Shown here one piece after another: positions 25,043-36,121 of a stretch of 64,000 nucleotides of DNA (positions are counted from its first letter, which is position 1; each line of letters starts with the position of its first letter). The notes beneath the pieces were generated by a model that was not told where the DNA came from, made no database searches, and was given only the letters and a program-made list of their open reading frames with translations. Position numbers and translations under genes: made by a program. This stretch comes from Cellulomonas wangsupingiae (GTDB taxonomy: Bacteria > Actinomycetota > Actinomycetes > Actinomycetales > Cellulomonadaceae): the NCBI RefSeq assembly GCF_024508275.1, contig NZ_CP101989.1:1984001-2048000 (forward strand), in the 5' to 3' direction.

Positions 25043-25396
25043 CGGGTCCTCCGATCGCGTGAAGGGGCCCGCACGGGCCGTGGACTCACATCATGGCAGG
25101 ACCGATGTCCCATTGGACCGTTGCCCGTGCACAGTTCACCCGCCCGGACCCTTTCAGCCGCGATGGAAAACGTTGCCCATCGTCGCGGCGGGACTCCGGG
25201 ACGCCCGCGGCACCGCCCCGCGTGCCGGTGAGAGCGTGGTCAGCGCCGCACGACGCGACACCCACCACCGCCGGTTCGGAGATCGGCCCGGCGTCCGCTA
25301 GCATCGTCTCCCGTGCCGCCCACGGGTGGTCTCGCGGTCCTCTGCCCGTCGGCAGCAGGCCGCGACCGAGCGCGAGCGGCACGTGCAGGACCCAGC
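25043..25396 (+). promoter_or_regulatory. Intergenic region with candidate tRNA-Val promoter
   Basis: This 354-base gap separates the minus-strand ssgA-like gene from the plus-strand tRNA-Val and holds no credible gene. TTCGGA (25275-25280) and TAGCAT (25299-25304), 18 bases apart, are a reasonable promoter for the tRNA about 90 bases on. The part near 25090-25180 is visibly less GC-rich than the coding sequence and may carry the ssgA-like promoter, but no clear boxes stand out. Confidence 0.4.
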
Positions 25397-25468
25397 GGGC
25401 GATTGGCTCAGTGGTAGAGCGCCTCGTTCACACCGAGGAGGTCACTGGTTCGAACCCAGTATCGCCCA
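25397..25468 (+). tRNA. tRNA-Val (anticodon CAC)
   Basis: The acceptor GGGCGAT pairs with ATCGCCC, the anticodon stem CCTCG/CGAGG encloses loop TTCACAC with CAC, and the T arm reads CTGGTTCGAACCCAG. The discriminator is A and the following bases are CCC, so CCA is not encoded. Its 3' third is almost identical to the tRNA-Val(GAC) on the other strand at 22118-22189. Confidence 0.94.
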
Positions 25469-25478
25469 CCCGCGCACG

Positions 25479-25504
25479 ACGCCCCCGGCCACGGCCGGGG
25501 GCGT
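25479..25504 (+). terminator. Terminator of tRNA-Val (CAC)
   Basis: A perfect 11-bp stem (25479-25489 with 25494-25504) with loop CACG begins ten bases after the tRNA and is followed by TCGTCGTC. Confidence 0.8.
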
Positions 25505-25549
25505 TCGTCGTCGCAGCTGGCAGTGCGCGTCGCGTGCCAGACTCGCGAC

Positions 25550-27619
25550 GTGGACTTCCTCTCCGCCTACTCCCACGGGTTCGCCCGCGTCGCCGCGTGC
25601 ACGGTGCCGGTCACGGTCGCGGACCCCGCCCGCAACGCCGCCGGCGTGATCGACGCGGCACGCGCGTGCCACGACGACGCCGTCGCCGTGGCCGTGTTCC
25701 CCGAGCTGTGCCTGTCGGGCTACGCGATCGACGACCTGTTCCTGCAGGACGCCCTCCTCGACGCCGTCCGCACGGCCCTCGAGGACGTCGTGGAGGCGTC
25801 GAGGGACCTTCGTCCCGTGCTCGTCGTCGGCGCGCCCCTCGCGCACGGCAACCGCGTGCTGAACACGGCCGTGGTCGTGCACCGCGGACGCGTCCTCGGC
25901 GTCGCGCCCAAGTCGTACCTGCCGACGTACCGCGAGTTCTACGAGCGCCGCTGGTTCGCGCCCGGGGACGACGTGCGCGGCACGGTGACGATCGCCGGGC
26001 AGGAGGCGCCGATCGGCCCCGACCTGCTGTTCGCCGCGACCGACGTGCCCGGCCTCGTGGTGCACGTCGAGGTCTGCGAGGACATGTGGGTGCCCGTGCC
26101 GCCGAGCGCCACCGCGGCGCTGGCGGGCGCGACCGTCCTGGTCAACCTGTCGTCCAGCCCTATCACGGTCGCCCGGGCCGAGGACCGGCGCCTGCTCGTG
26201 CGCTCCGCGTCCGCCCGGTGCCAGGCGGCGTACGTCTTCGCGGCCGCCGGGCTGGGCGAGTCGAGCACGGACCTGTCCTGGGACGGCCAGACCCTGCTGT
26301 ACGAGCTGGGGGAGCTGCTGGCCGAGGGTGAGCGCTTCGCCGACGGGCCGGTGGTCACCGTCGCGGACGTCGACCTGGACCGGCTGCGCCAGGAGCGGCT
26401 GCGGATGGGGACGTTCGACGACAACCGGCGCGGTCTGGGTCTCGCCCCCGCGGGCGCCTCGCACCGCACGGTCCCGTTCGCGCTCGACCCGCCCACCGGT
26501 GACGTCGGGCTGCGCCGCCCGGTCGACCGGTTCCCGTTCGTCCCGGACGACCCGCAGCGGCTCGCGCTCGACTGCTACGAGGCCTACAACATCCAGGTCA
26601 GCGGGCTCGAGCAGCGCCTGCGGGCGGTCGGCGGCGCGAAGGTCGTGATCGGCGTGTCCGGCGGGCTGGACTCGACGCACGCGCTGATCGTCGCCGCGAA
26701 CGCCATGGACCGCCTGGGACGCCCGCGCAGCGACATCCTCGCGTTCACCCTGCCGGGCTTCGCGACGAGCGACGCCACGCGGTCCAGCGCGGTGGCGCTC
26801 ATGGAGGCGGTGGGCGCGACGGCGCAGACCATCGACATCCGGCCCGCCGCGCTGCAGATGCTCAGCGACCTGGGGCACCCCGCCGGCGCCGGCGAGGAGG
26901 TCTACGACGTCACGTTCGAGAACGTGCAGGCCGGGCTGCGCACCGACTACCTGTTCCGCGCGGCGAACCAGCGCGGCGGGATCGTGCTCGGCACCGGGGA
27001 CCTCTCGGAGCTCGCGCTCGGCTGGTGCACCTACGGCGTCGGGGACCAGATGTCGCACTACGCCGTCAACGCGGGCGTGCCCAAGACGCTGATCCAGCAC
27101 CTGATCCGGTGGGTCGTGTCCGAGCGGCACTTCGACGACGCGACGAACGAGGTCCTGCTGCGCGTCCTGGAGCAGGAGATCTCCCCGGAGCTGGTGCCGG
27201 CCCGTGAGGGGGAGCCGATCCAGTCGACGGAGGACACGATCGGCCCCTACGCGCTGCACGACTTCGCCCTCTACCAGGTGCTGCGGCACGGCACGCGCCC
27301 CAGCAAGGTGGCCTTCCTCGCGTGGCACGCGTGGCACGACGCGCAGGCGGGGGCGTGGCCGCCCGGCTGGCCGGACGACCGTCGCCCCGCGTACGACCTG
27401 CCGACGGTCCGCCGGTGGCTCGAGGTGTTCCTCCGCAGGTTCTTCGCGAGCCAGTTCAAGCGCTCCGCGCTCCCGAACGGCCCGAAGGTGAGCGCCGGGG
27501 GCACGATGTCGCCGCGCGGTGACTGGCGCATGCCGTCCGACGCGTCGGTCGCGGCGTGGCTCGCCGAGCTGGAGGCGCACGTCCCGCACGACCTGCCGGA
27601 TCGTCGCCCCGCCCGCTGA
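25550..27619 (+). CDS. nadE: Glutamine-dependent NAD+ synthetase
   Basis: The 689-residue enzyme makes NAD from deamido-NAD, ATP and glutamine. The N-terminal nitrilase-type glutaminase has the Glu-Lys-Cys triad: [10 protein letters not shown] (Glu about 52), [18 protein letters not shown] (Lys about 121) and [10 protein letters not shown] (Cys about 175). The C-terminal synthetase has the ATP-binding [10 protein letters not shown] and [20 protein letters not shown]. Length equals the two-domain type of mycobacteria. GTG25550 gives [21 protein letters not shown] sequence that matches the usual start of this family. Confidence 0.95.
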   Translation: MDFLSAYSHGFARVAACTVPVTVADPARNAAGVIDAARACHDDAVAVAVFPELCLSGYAIDDLFLQDALLDAVRTALEDVVEASRDLRPVLVVGAPLAHGNRVLNTAVVVHRGRVLGVAPKSYLPTYREFYERRWFAPGDDVRGTVTIAGQEAPIGPDLLFAATDVPGLVVHVEVCEDMWVPVPPSATAALAGATVLVNLSSSPITVARAEDRRLLVRSASARCQAAYVFAAAGLGESSTDLSWDGQTLLYELGELLAEGERFADGPVVTVADVDLDRLRQERLRMGTFDDNRRGLGLAPAGASHRTVPFALDPPTGDVGLRRPVDRFPFVPDDPQRLALDCYEAYNIQVSGLEQRLRAVGGAKVVIGVSGGLDSTHALIVAANAMDRLGRPRSDILAFTLPGFATSDATRSSAVALMEAVGATAQTIDIRPAALQMLSDLGHPAGAGEEVYDVTFENVQAGLRTDYLFRAANQRGGIVLGTGDLSELALGWCTYGVGDQMSHYAVNAGVPKTLIQHLIRWVVSERHFDDATNEVLLRVLEQEISPELVPAREGEPIQSTEDTIGPYALHDFALYQVLRHGTRPSKVAFLAWHAWHDAQAGAWPPGWPDDRRPAYDLPTVRRWLEVFLRRFFASQFKRSALPNGPKVSAGGTMSPRGDWRMPSDASVAAWLAELEAHVPHDLPDRRPAR

Positions 27620-27673
27620 CGGGTCGCGCCCACGCCCGGCGGGTATCCGTGCGGTCCCACGTCCACCGGTCGG

Positions 27674-27679
27674 TAGCAT
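27674..27679 (+). promoter_or_regulatory. Candidate thrS -10 box
   Basis: TAGCAT lies 74 bases before the thrS start in the 134-base gap after nadE. I see no T-box motif or anticodon-like hairpin in the short leader. Confidence 0.4.
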
Positions 27680-27753
27680 CGACCACGCCCGTGTCGGCGA
27701 CCGCCGACCCACCGCGACCCACGGAACGGGCAGACCCGAGGAGCTGGCGCAGC

Positions 27754-29766
<2,013 letters not shown>

Positions 29767-29769
29767 GCC

Positions 29770-30354
29770 GTGGCCTCGTCCGACGACGTCGAGGTCGAGC
29801 CCGCCGCCGCCTTCGCGGGCGAGCCGGACGGGCTCGACCGGCTGTGGACGCCGCACCGCATGGTGTACATCGGCGGGCAGGACAAGCCCGCCGACGACGC
29901 TCCCGGTGACGGCTGCCCGTTCTGCCGCATCCCCACGCTGCCGGACGAGCAGGGTCTGGTCGTGCACCGCGGCGAGGTCGCGTACGTCGTGATGAACCTG
30001 TACCCGTACAACTCCGGGCACCTGCTGGTGTGCCCCTACCGCCACGTGGCCGACTACACCGAGCTCACGCCGCCGGAGGTCGCCGAGGTCGCGGCGCTCA
30101 CGCGCACCGCGATGGGCGTCGTGCGCCAGGTCATGGCCCCCGACGGCTTCAACCTCGGCATGAACCAGGGGCAGGTGGCGGGCGCCGGCATCCAGGCGCA
30201 CCTGCACCAGCACGTCGTGCCCCGGTGGGGCGGGGACGCGAACTTCCTGCCGATCGTGGCGCGCACGCGGGCCCTGCCCGCGCTGCTCGGGGACACACGG
30301 GCCGCCCTCGCGGGGGCGTGGCCCGGCGACGAAGGGACGGCGGACGCGTGCTGA
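29770..30354 (+). CDS. HIT-family hydrolase (AP4A phosphorylase-like)
   Basis: The 194-residue protein has the histidine triad HLHQHVVPRW near residue 148 and the upstream CPFC pair (about 53-56), which may bind zinc. VMNLYPYNSGHLLVCPYRH is typical of the actinobacterial AP4A phosphorylase-like branch that lies between thrS and pgsA. It probably cleaves dinucleoside polyphosphates or nucleotide conjugates. GTG29770 follows the thrS stop by three bases, and its end overlaps the pgsA start by seven. Confidence 0.88.
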   Translation: MASSDDVEVEPAAAFAGEPDGLDRLWTPHRMVYIGGQDKPADDAPGDGCPFCRIPTLPDEQGLVVHRGEVAYVVMNLYPYNSGHLLVCPYRHVADYTELTPPEVAEVAALTRTAMGVVRQVMAPDGFNLGMNQGQVAGAGIQAHLHQHVVPRWGGDANFLPIVARTRALPALLGDTRAALAGAWPGDEGTADAC

Positions 30355-30959
30355 GCCGACTGCGCAGCGCGATGACACGCCTGTGGACACCGCTCGCCGA
30401 CGCGCTCCTGCGCGCGGGCGTCTCGCCGGACGCGGTGACGATCACGGGCACGCTCGTGGTCGTCGTCACCGCGCTGTGGGCGTTCCCGACGGGTCACCTG
30501 CTGCTCGGTGCCCTGGTCATCGCCGTCTTCACGCTGACCGACTCCATCGACGGCGTGATGGCCCGCCGCTCCGGGCGCAGCGGGCCCTGGGGAGCGTTCC
30601 TGGACTCGACGCTCGACCGGTTCGGCGACGGTGCGATCTTCGCGGGCCTGGTGCTCTGGTACTCCGGCGGCGGCGACTCGCGCGTCACCGCGGTGCTCGC
30701 GCTCGCGTGCCTGGTCCTCGGGTCGATCGTGCCCTACGCCCGCGCCCGTGCCGAAGGGCTGGGCATGACCGCGGCCGTCGGGATCGCGGAGCGTGCCGAC
30801 CGGCTGTTCCTCGTGCTGGCCGCCGCGGTCCTGGTCGGCGCCGGCCTGCCCGACGTCGTCATGACGGTCGTCCTCGCGGTGCTGGCCGTCGCCTCCGCGG
30901 TGACCGTCGGGCAGCGGATGGCGACCGTGCGGCGCCAGGTGCAGGACGCGGCCTCGTGA
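30348..30959 (+). CDS. pgsA: Phosphatidylinositol phosphate synthase (CDP-alcohol phosphatidyltransferase)
   Basis: The 203-residue membrane enzyme has about six spans and the full CDP-alcohol motif DG-x2-AR-x8-G-x3-D-x3-D (DGVMARRSGRSGPWGAFLDS, then TLD). It joins CDP-diacylglycerol to inositol phosphate; inositol specificity is inferred from the neighbouring acyltransferase and pimA. The GTG start at 30348 lies inside the end of the HIT gene. The stop TGA overlaps the next ATG by one base. Confidence 0.92.
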   Translation: MLSRLRSAMTRLWTPLADALLRAGVSPDAVTITGTLVVVVTALWAFPTGHLLLGALVIAVFTLTDSIDGVMARRSGRSGPWGAFLDSTLDRFGDGAIFAGLVLWYSGGGDSRVTAVLALACLVLGSIVPYARARAEGLGMTAAVGIAERADRLFLVLAAAVLVGAGLPDVVMTVVLAVLAVASAVTVGQRMATVRRQVQDAAS

Positions 30960-31960
30960 TGGACGTGGCGCGTGGCTACCACCTGGCCTGGCGCATCGGG
31001 CACCGGGTCCCGGGCAGCCTGGTCCGTGGGCTGACGGTCGTCGGCGCGGACGTCGCCTGGTGGCGCCGCGGCTCGGGCGTCCGTCGGCTGGAGGCCAACC
31101 TCGCGCGCGTCCGCCCCGAGCTCGACGAGCGCGGCCTGCGGAGGCTGTCGCGCGCCGGGATGCGCTCGTACATGCGGTACTTCGGCGAGGCGTTCACCCT
31201 GCGCGGCCTGAGCGCGGAGCAGCTCGCGGCCCGCGTGCGCGTCGAGGGCATGGAGAACGTCGCACCCCACGTCGAGGCCGGCCGCCAGGTCGTCATCGCG
31301 CTCGGGCACACGGGCAACTGGGACCTCGCCGGCGCCTGGGCCGCCGCGCACGTCGCCCCGGTCACCACCGTCGCCGAGCGGCTGAAGCCCGAGGAGCTGT
31401 TCGAGGAGTTCGTCGCGTTCCGCGAGAGCATCGGCCTGCGCATCATCCCGCTGACCGGGGCGGGCGACGTGTTCCGCCAGCTCGTCCGCGTGGCGCGGAC
31501 GGGCCCCGGGCTGCTGCCGCTGCTCGCGGACCGGGACCTGACGTCCAAGGGCCTCGAGGTCGACATGTTCGGGCACCGTGCGCGCGTCGCCGCCGGTCCG
31601 GCCGCGCTGGCCGAGGCCACCGGTGCGCCGCTCGTGCCCGCGTCGGTGACCTACGAGCGGCTGCGGCGCGAGCGGCGCCGTGCGGCGGGTGGCCCGTGGG
31701 GCATCGTCATCCGGTTCGGTGCGCGCGTCGAGGCGCCCGCGGACCTGCCCCGCCCGGCCCGGATCGCCGCGATGACCCAGGGATGGGTCGACGCGGTGGC
31801 GGAGGAGATCCACGCCCGCCCGCAGGACTGGCACATGCTGCAGCGCGTCTTCGTCGACGACCTCGACCCCGCCCGCGACGCGGCGCGACGTGCCTCCGGC
31901 GGCGGTGCGACGGACGACCCCGCCGGTGACGACGCGCTCGACCTCGGACGCACGACGTGA
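30959..31960 (+). CDS. Phosphatidylinositol mannoside acyltransferase (PatA-like)
   Basis: The 333-residue protein is an LpxL/HtrB-type acyltransferase with the HX4D site HTGNWD (about residue 118) and LLPLLADRDLTSKGLEVDMFG. In mycobacteria the enzyme at this position acylates the mannose of PIM1/PIM2. It is probably attached to the inner face of the membrane. ATG30959 overlaps the pgsA stop (TGATG). Its stop overlaps the GTG of pimA by four bases. The last 25 residues are acidic and variable. Confidence 0.9.
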   Translation: MDVARGYHLAWRIGHRVPGSLVRGLTVVGADVAWWRRGSGVRRLEANLARVRPELDERGLRRLSRAGMRSYMRYFGEAFTLRGLSAEQLAARVRVEGMENVAPHVEAGRQVVIALGHTGNWDLAGAWAAAHVAPVTTVAERLKPEELFEEFVAFRESIGLRIIPLTGAGDVFRQLVRVARTGPGLLPLLADRDLTSKGLEVDMFGHRARVAAGPAALAEATGAPLVPASVTYERLRRERRRAAGGPWGIVIRFGARVEAPADLPRPARIAAMTQGWVDAVAEEIHARPQDWHMLQRVFVDDLDPARDAARRASGGGATDDPAGDDALDLGRTT

Positions 31961-33162
31961 CCGCGGCCCGCCCGCTGCGCGTGGGCATCGTGTGCCCGTA
32001 CTCCTTCGACGTGCCCGGCGGCGTGCAGTTCCACGTCCGGGACCTGGCCGAGTCGCTCATCGGGCGCGGGCACGACGTGTCCGTGCTGGCGCCCGCCGCG
32101 GACGACACACCGGTCCCGCCGTACCTGGTCGCCGCCGGTCGCGCGGTGCCGGTGCACTACAACGGCTCCGTCGCACGCCTGACGTTCGGTCCCGTGACGG
32201 CGCGGCGCGTGCGCCGCTGGCTCGCCGCCGGGCGCTTCGACGTCCTGCACCTGCACGAGCCGGTCACGCCGAGCCTCGGCATGCTGGCGCTGTGGATCGC
32301 GGACGGCCCCGTCGTCGCGACCTTCCACACCTCGATCACCCGGTCGCGCTCCCTGCAGGTCGCGTACCCGCTCGTGCGGCAGTCGCTCGAGAAGATCTCG
32401 CTGCGGATCGCCGTCTCGGAGGACGCGCGCCGCACGCTCGTCGAGCACCTGGGCGGCGACGCCGTCGTCATCCCCAACGGCGTGTGGGTCGACACGTTCG
32501 CCGACGCCGGCACCGACCCGCGCTGGACGGGGACGCCGCAGGCGCCCACGGTCGCGTTCCTCGGCCGCCTCGACGAGCCCCGCAAGGGCCTGGCGGTGCT
32601 GCTGCGCGCCGTGCCCGCCGTGCTGGACGCGTACCCGGGTGCCCGGTTCCTCGTCGCGGGCAGCGGCGAGACGGGCGAGGAGCAGGCACGTGAACTCCTG
32701 GGCGCGCGCGCCGGTGCCGTCGAGTTCCTCGGGAGCGTCAGCGAGCAGGACAAGGCGCGGCTGCTCGCGTCGGCGGACGTGTACTGCGCACCGCAGACCG
32801 GGGGCGAGAGCTTCGGCATCGTCCTCGTCGAGGCGATGAGCGCCGGCACCGCCGTGGTGGCCAGCGACCTGGGCGCGTTCGCGCGGGTGCTCGACGACGG
32901 CGACGCGGGCGTCCTGTTCCGCACCGGGGACTCCGCGGACCTCGGGGCCACCCTCGTGCGCGTGCTCGCGGACGACGCGCTGCGGGCGCGGGTGAGCGCG
33001 CGGGCGTCGCACGTCGTGGGCCGGTACGACTGGTCGGCGGTGACCGACCAGGTGCTCGCGGTGTACGAGATGGCCGTGGCGGGCCGCGACGCACCGGTCG
33101 GCGAGGACCCGTCGTCGCTGCGCGGTACGCGACTGCTCGAGCTGCGCCGGGGCCGGTCGTGA
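31957..33162 (+). CDS. pimA: Phosphatidyl-myo-inositol mannosyltransferase
   Basis: The 401-residue GT4 enzyme transfers the first mannose from GDP-mannose to phosphatidylinositol. It begins with VGIVCPYSFDVPGGVQFHV, the glycine loop that closes on the substrate. DVLHLHEPVTPSLGMLAL, FHTSITRS, FLGRLDEPRKGL and the GT4 motif ESFGIVLVEAMSAGT are all present. Length is typical. It follows the acyltransferase by a GTGA overlap and leads into the next gene by another. Confidence 0.93.
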   Translation: MTAARPLRVGIVCPYSFDVPGGVQFHVRDLAESLIGRGHDVSVLAPAADDTPVPPYLVAAGRAVPVHYNGSVARLTFGPVTARRVRRWLAAGRFDVLHLHEPVTPSLGMLALWIADGPVVATFHTSITRSRSLQVAYPLVRQSLEKISLRIAVSEDARRTLVEHLGGDAVVIPNGVWVDTFADAGTDPRWTGTPQAPTVAFLGRLDEPRKGLAVLLRAVPAVLDAYPGARFLVAGSGETGEEQARELLGARAGAVEFLGSVSEQDKARLLASADVYCAPQTGGESFGIVLVEAMSAGTAVVASDLGAFARVLDDGDAGVLFRTGDSADLGATLVRVLADDALRARVSARASHVVGRYDWSAVTDQVLAVYEMAVAGRDAPVGEDPSSLRGTRLLELRRGRS

Positions 33163-33842
33163 CCGGCTGGCAGGACGGCACGGTCGTCCTGGTCGTCGTC
33201 GCGGTGCTCGCGCTGCTCACGTGGCTGGTGTGGGTGCAGGCCAACCGCCTGGACCGGCTGCACCGCAAGGTGGCGGCGTCGCGCGCCGTCGTCGACGCCC
33301 AGCTGGTGCGGCGCGCGACCGTCGCGGCGGAGCTCGCGACGAGCGGGCTGCTCGACCCCGCCAGCTCGGTCGTCGTGGGGGAGGCGGCGTGGGAGTCGCT
33401 GGCCGCCAACGGCGCGGGCGACGTGCCGAAGGGCCTGCTGCCCGACGACCTGCGCGAGCTGCTGGGCCCGGCCGCGACGGCCCCGGCCCCGCTCGAGCGC
33501 GGCCAGGTCGAGAGCGACCTCACGTGGACCCTGCGGGAGATCCTCGACGACGCCGAGGAGGTCGAGACGCTCGCGTCCGATCCCGTCGGCGGGCAGCTGC
33601 TCGACGCGCTGGCGGCGGCCTGGTACCGCGTGCAGCTCGCCCGGCGCTTCCACAACGAGGCGGTCGCGCAGACGCAGCGCGTGCGGCGGGCAGGCCTGGT
33701 GCGGGTGCTCCGGCTCGCCGGGCACGCGCCCGAGCCGCAGACCCTCGAGCTCGACGACGCCTGGCCCCAGGGCCTGGCGCGCCCGGGCGAGGGAACCGTC
33801 GCGCGCCCCGCGCGCCCCGACGTGCCCGGTGGCACCGTCTGA
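33159..33842 (+). CDS. Single-span membrane protein, LemA-like
   Basis: The 227-residue protein has one N-terminal span (VVLVVVAVLALLTWLVWV) followed by helical sequence: NRLDRLHRKVAASRAVVDAQLVRRATVAAEL, then YRVQLARRFHNEAVAQTQRVRR. Both halves resemble the helices of LemA proteins, in which VDxQLKRR and ARRxYNxAV are conserved, but the match is partial and I cannot assign a role. The Pro-rich C-terminus is probably disordered. GTG33159 overlaps the pimA stop, so it is the last gene of the PIM operon. Confidence 0.65.
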   Translation: MTGWQDGTVVLVVVAVLALLTWLVWVQANRLDRLHRKVAASRAVVDAQLVRRATVAAELATSGLLDPASSVVVGEAAWESLAANGAGDVPKGLLPDDLRELLGPAATAPAPLERGQVESDLTWTLREILDDAEEVETLASDPVGGQLLDALAAAWYRVQLARRFHNEAVAQTQRVRRAGLVRVLRLAGHAPEPQTLELDDAWPQGLARPGEGTVARPARPDVPGGTV

Positions 33843-33892
33843 GGCACGTGTCCGCGTGCCGGGCGCCAGGGAACGGGCGGACGGCGACGACC

Positions 33893-33898
33893 TAGGAT
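33893..33898 (+). promoter_or_regulatory. Candidate pdxS -10 box
   Basis: TAGGAT lies 105 bases before the pdxS start in the gap after the PIM operon. A Shine-Dalgarno-like AGAGG (33993-33997) precedes the GTG. Confidence 0.4.
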
Positions 33899-34003
33899 GG
33901 CCGTTGCCCCGACCACGGGGGCCGGCGCCACGTGTCCTGCCCCTCGCGGGCGGGACGCGGACGGACGCCGGGCGTCCCGCACCACGGATCGAAGAGGTCT
34001 GAC

Positions 34004-34912
34004 GTGATCGAGAACCCCCAGCCCGCCGCCGGTGAGGTCGGAACCGCGCGCGTCAAGCGTGGCATGGCCGAGATGCTCAAGGGCGGCGTCATCATGGACG
34101 TCGTCACCCCCGAGCAGGCGAAGATCGCCGAGGACGCCGGAGCGGTGGCCGTCATGGCGCTCGAGCGCGTCCCCGCGGACATCCGCGCGCAGGGCGGCGT
34201 CGCGCGCATGAGCGACCCCGACCTGATCGACGGCATCATCTCGACGGTGTCCATCCCCGTGATGGCCAAGGCCCGCATCGGCCACTTCGTCGAGGCGCAG
34301 GTGCTGCAGGCCCTGGGCGTCGACTACGTCGACGAGTCCGAGGTGCTCACACCCGCCGACTACGCCCACCACATCGACAAGTGGGCGTTCACGGTGCCGT
34401 TCGTCTGCGGGGCCACCAACCTGGGCGAGGCGCTGCGTCGCATCACCGAGGGTGCCGCGATGATCCGCTCGAAGGGCGAGGCGGGGACGGGCGACGTGTC
34501 CAACGCGACGACCCACATGCGCACCCTGCGCGACGAGATCCGCCGCCTGACGACGCTCCCCGAGGACGAGCTGTACCTCGCGGCGAAGGAGCTGCAGGCG
34601 CCGTACGAGCTCGTCAAGGAGGTCGCGACGGCCGGACGGCTCCCCGTGGTGCTCTTCACGGCGGGCGGCATCGCGACGCCGGCCGACGCCGCGATGATGA
34701 TGCAGCTCGGTGCCGAGGGCGTGTTCGTCGGCTCCGGCATCTTCAAGGCGGGCAACCCCGCCGAGCGTGCCGCCGCGATCGTCAAGGCCACGACGTTCTA
34801 CGACGACCCGGACGTCATCGCCAAGGTCTCGCGCGGGCTGGGCGAGGCGATGGTCGGCATCAACGTCGACGACGTGCCGGTGCCGCACCGCCTCGCCGAG
34901 CGGGGCTGGTGA
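34004..34912 (+). CDS. pdxS: Pyridoxal 5'-phosphate synthase lyase subunit
   Basis: The 302-residue subunit builds PLP from ribose 5-phosphate, glyceraldehyde 3-phosphate and ammonia supplied by PdxT. The sequence is very conserved: [67 protein letters not shown] (active-site lysine) and [18 protein letters not shown]. Length is normal. GTG34004 has AGAGG eight bases upstream. Its stop overlaps the nudix GTG by three bases. PdxT lies 1.2 kb downstream rather than directly next to it. Confidence 0.96.
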   Translation: MIENPQPAAGEVGTARVKRGMAEMLKGGVIMDVVTPEQAKIAEDAGAVAVMALERVPADIRAQGGVARMSDPDLIDGIISTVSIPVMAKARIGHFVEAQVLQALGVDYVDESEVLTPADYAHHIDKWAFTVPFVCGATNLGEALRRITEGAAMIRSKGEAGTGDVSNATTHMRTLRDEIRRLTTLPEDELYLAAKELQAPYELVKEVATAGRLPVVLFTAGGIATPADAAMMMQLGAEGVFVGSGIFKAGNPAERAAAIVKATTFYDDPDVIAKVSRGLGEAMVGINVDDVPVPHRLAERGW

Positions 34913-35466
34913 GCACGCCCGACCCCCAGGTCACCGGGGCCGTCTTCGGCCCGGAGTGGGTCCCCGGGCCCGACGGGATGCTGCGACGTCGCGCCGCGCG
35001 CGTGATCCTGCTCGACGAGCACGACCGCGTGCTGCTCGTGCGCGGTCACGACGTCGACGCGCCGGACCGTTCGTGGTGGTTCACGGTCGGCGGCGGGATC
35101 GACGCGGGCGAGGACGCGCGCACCGCCGCGGTGCGCGAGGTGCGCGAGGAGACCGGCATCGTGCTGGCCCCGGACGACCTGGTCGGCCCGGTGTACACGC
35201 GGTGCGCGCTCTTCGACTTCGCGGCACGTACGTGCCGGCAGGACGAGGAGCTCTTCGTCGCCCGCGTGCGCAGCACGGACCTGGCGCTGAGCGCGGACGG
35301 CTGGACCGACGTCGAGCGGGACGTCCTGGACGAGCTGGTCTGGTGGGACCTCGACGACCTGTCCCGCGTGACGATTGAGGTCTTCCCGGCGGGCCTCGCC
35401 GGCCTCGTGCGGGACGTGCTGGTGTGGGACGGGACGACGCGGCACCTGGGGCTGGCGCGGGAGTGA
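34909..35466 (+). CDS. Nudix hydrolase
   Basis: The 185-residue protein has a complete Nudix box, G-x5-E-x7-REVREETGI ([20 protein letters not shown]), near residues 62-85. It therefore hydrolyses a nucleoside diphosphate linked to another group; the substrate is not predictable. [13 protein letters not shown] and [10 protein letters not shown] complete the fold. GTG34909 overlaps the pdxS stop (GTGA), so it is co-transcribed with it. Confidence 0.88.
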   Translation: MSTPDPQVTGAVFGPEWVPGPDGMLRRRAARVILLDEHDRVLLVRGHDVDAPDRSWWFTVGGGIDAGEDARTAAVREVREETGIVLAPDDLVGPVYTRCALFDFAARTCRQDEELFVARVRSTDLALSADGWTDVERDVLDELVWWDLDDLSRVTIEVFPAGLAGLVRDVLVWDGTTRHLGLARE

Positions 35467-35554
35467 CCCGCCGGGTCGGGCGCGTCGGCGACCGCCGCCG
35501 CGCGCGTACCGGTCGGTGACCTCGCGGTCACGTGAGCCGTCTGGCGTCCGTCCC

Positions 35555-36110
35555 GTGCCGCGTGCCGCCGTGTCCTCGCCCGTCGCCCGGATCCCGCGCT
35601 CCGGCGTCCGCACCCTCATGGACCTCGCGCTGCGCGACCCCCGGGCGATCCACCTCGAGATCGGGGAGCCCGACGCCGTGCCGGCGGACCACGTCGTCGA
35701 GGCCGTCGCCGCCGCGGCGCGCGACGGCAGGACGGGCTACACGTCGAGCACCGGCCTGATGGCCCTGCGCGCCGCCGCGGCGGAGCGCGTCTCGCGCACG
35801 CACGGGCGGGTCACGCGGGCCGACGAGGTCGTGGTGACCCACGGCGCCATGCACGGACTGGCCAGGGCGATGGCGACCCTGCTCGCCGCCGGCGACGACC
35901 GAGGCGTTCGCCCGGCGGCTGCTCACGACGCGCCACGTGGCCGTCGCACCCGGCTCCATGTTCGGCGAGGCCGCCGCCGGCATGGTGCGCGTCTCGCTCG
36001 CGGCACCGCGCGACCTGCTGCTCGACGGGCTCGCGCGGCGCGCCGACGAGGTCGCGGACACGCCCGACGACGCCTGGACGCGCACCGCGGCGGTCCCCGT
36101 CGGCACCTAA
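35555..36110 (+). pseudogene. Class I/II aminotransferase with large internal deletion and frame change
   Basis: The first piece (35555-35899, about 115 residues) reads [38 protein letters not shown] and [20 protein letters not shown], the normal N-terminus of a fold-type I aminotransferase. The last piece (35901-36107, 69 residues, another frame) reads [33 protein letters not shown], a normal C-terminus, ending in TAA at 36108. About 200 residues between them are gone, including the NPTG region and the PLP lysine SKTY segment, and the frame shifts at the junction near 35900. A working enzyme is impossible. The remnant sits between nudix and pdxT. Confidence 0.88.
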
Positions 36111-36113
36111 GAT
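36108..36113 (+). promoter_or_regulatory. TAAGAT -10 box of pdxT
   Basis: TAAGAT begins with the stop codon of the broken aminotransferase and ends eight bases before the pdxT GTG, so the transcript should be leaderless or nearly so. Confidence 0.5.
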
Positions 36114-36121
36114 CGGCGCCC

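Noticed and set aside
27620..27753. T-box riboswitch before thrS
   Set aside because: The leader is short, with no T-box sequence and no specifier hairpin. The same holds for hisS and aspS here.
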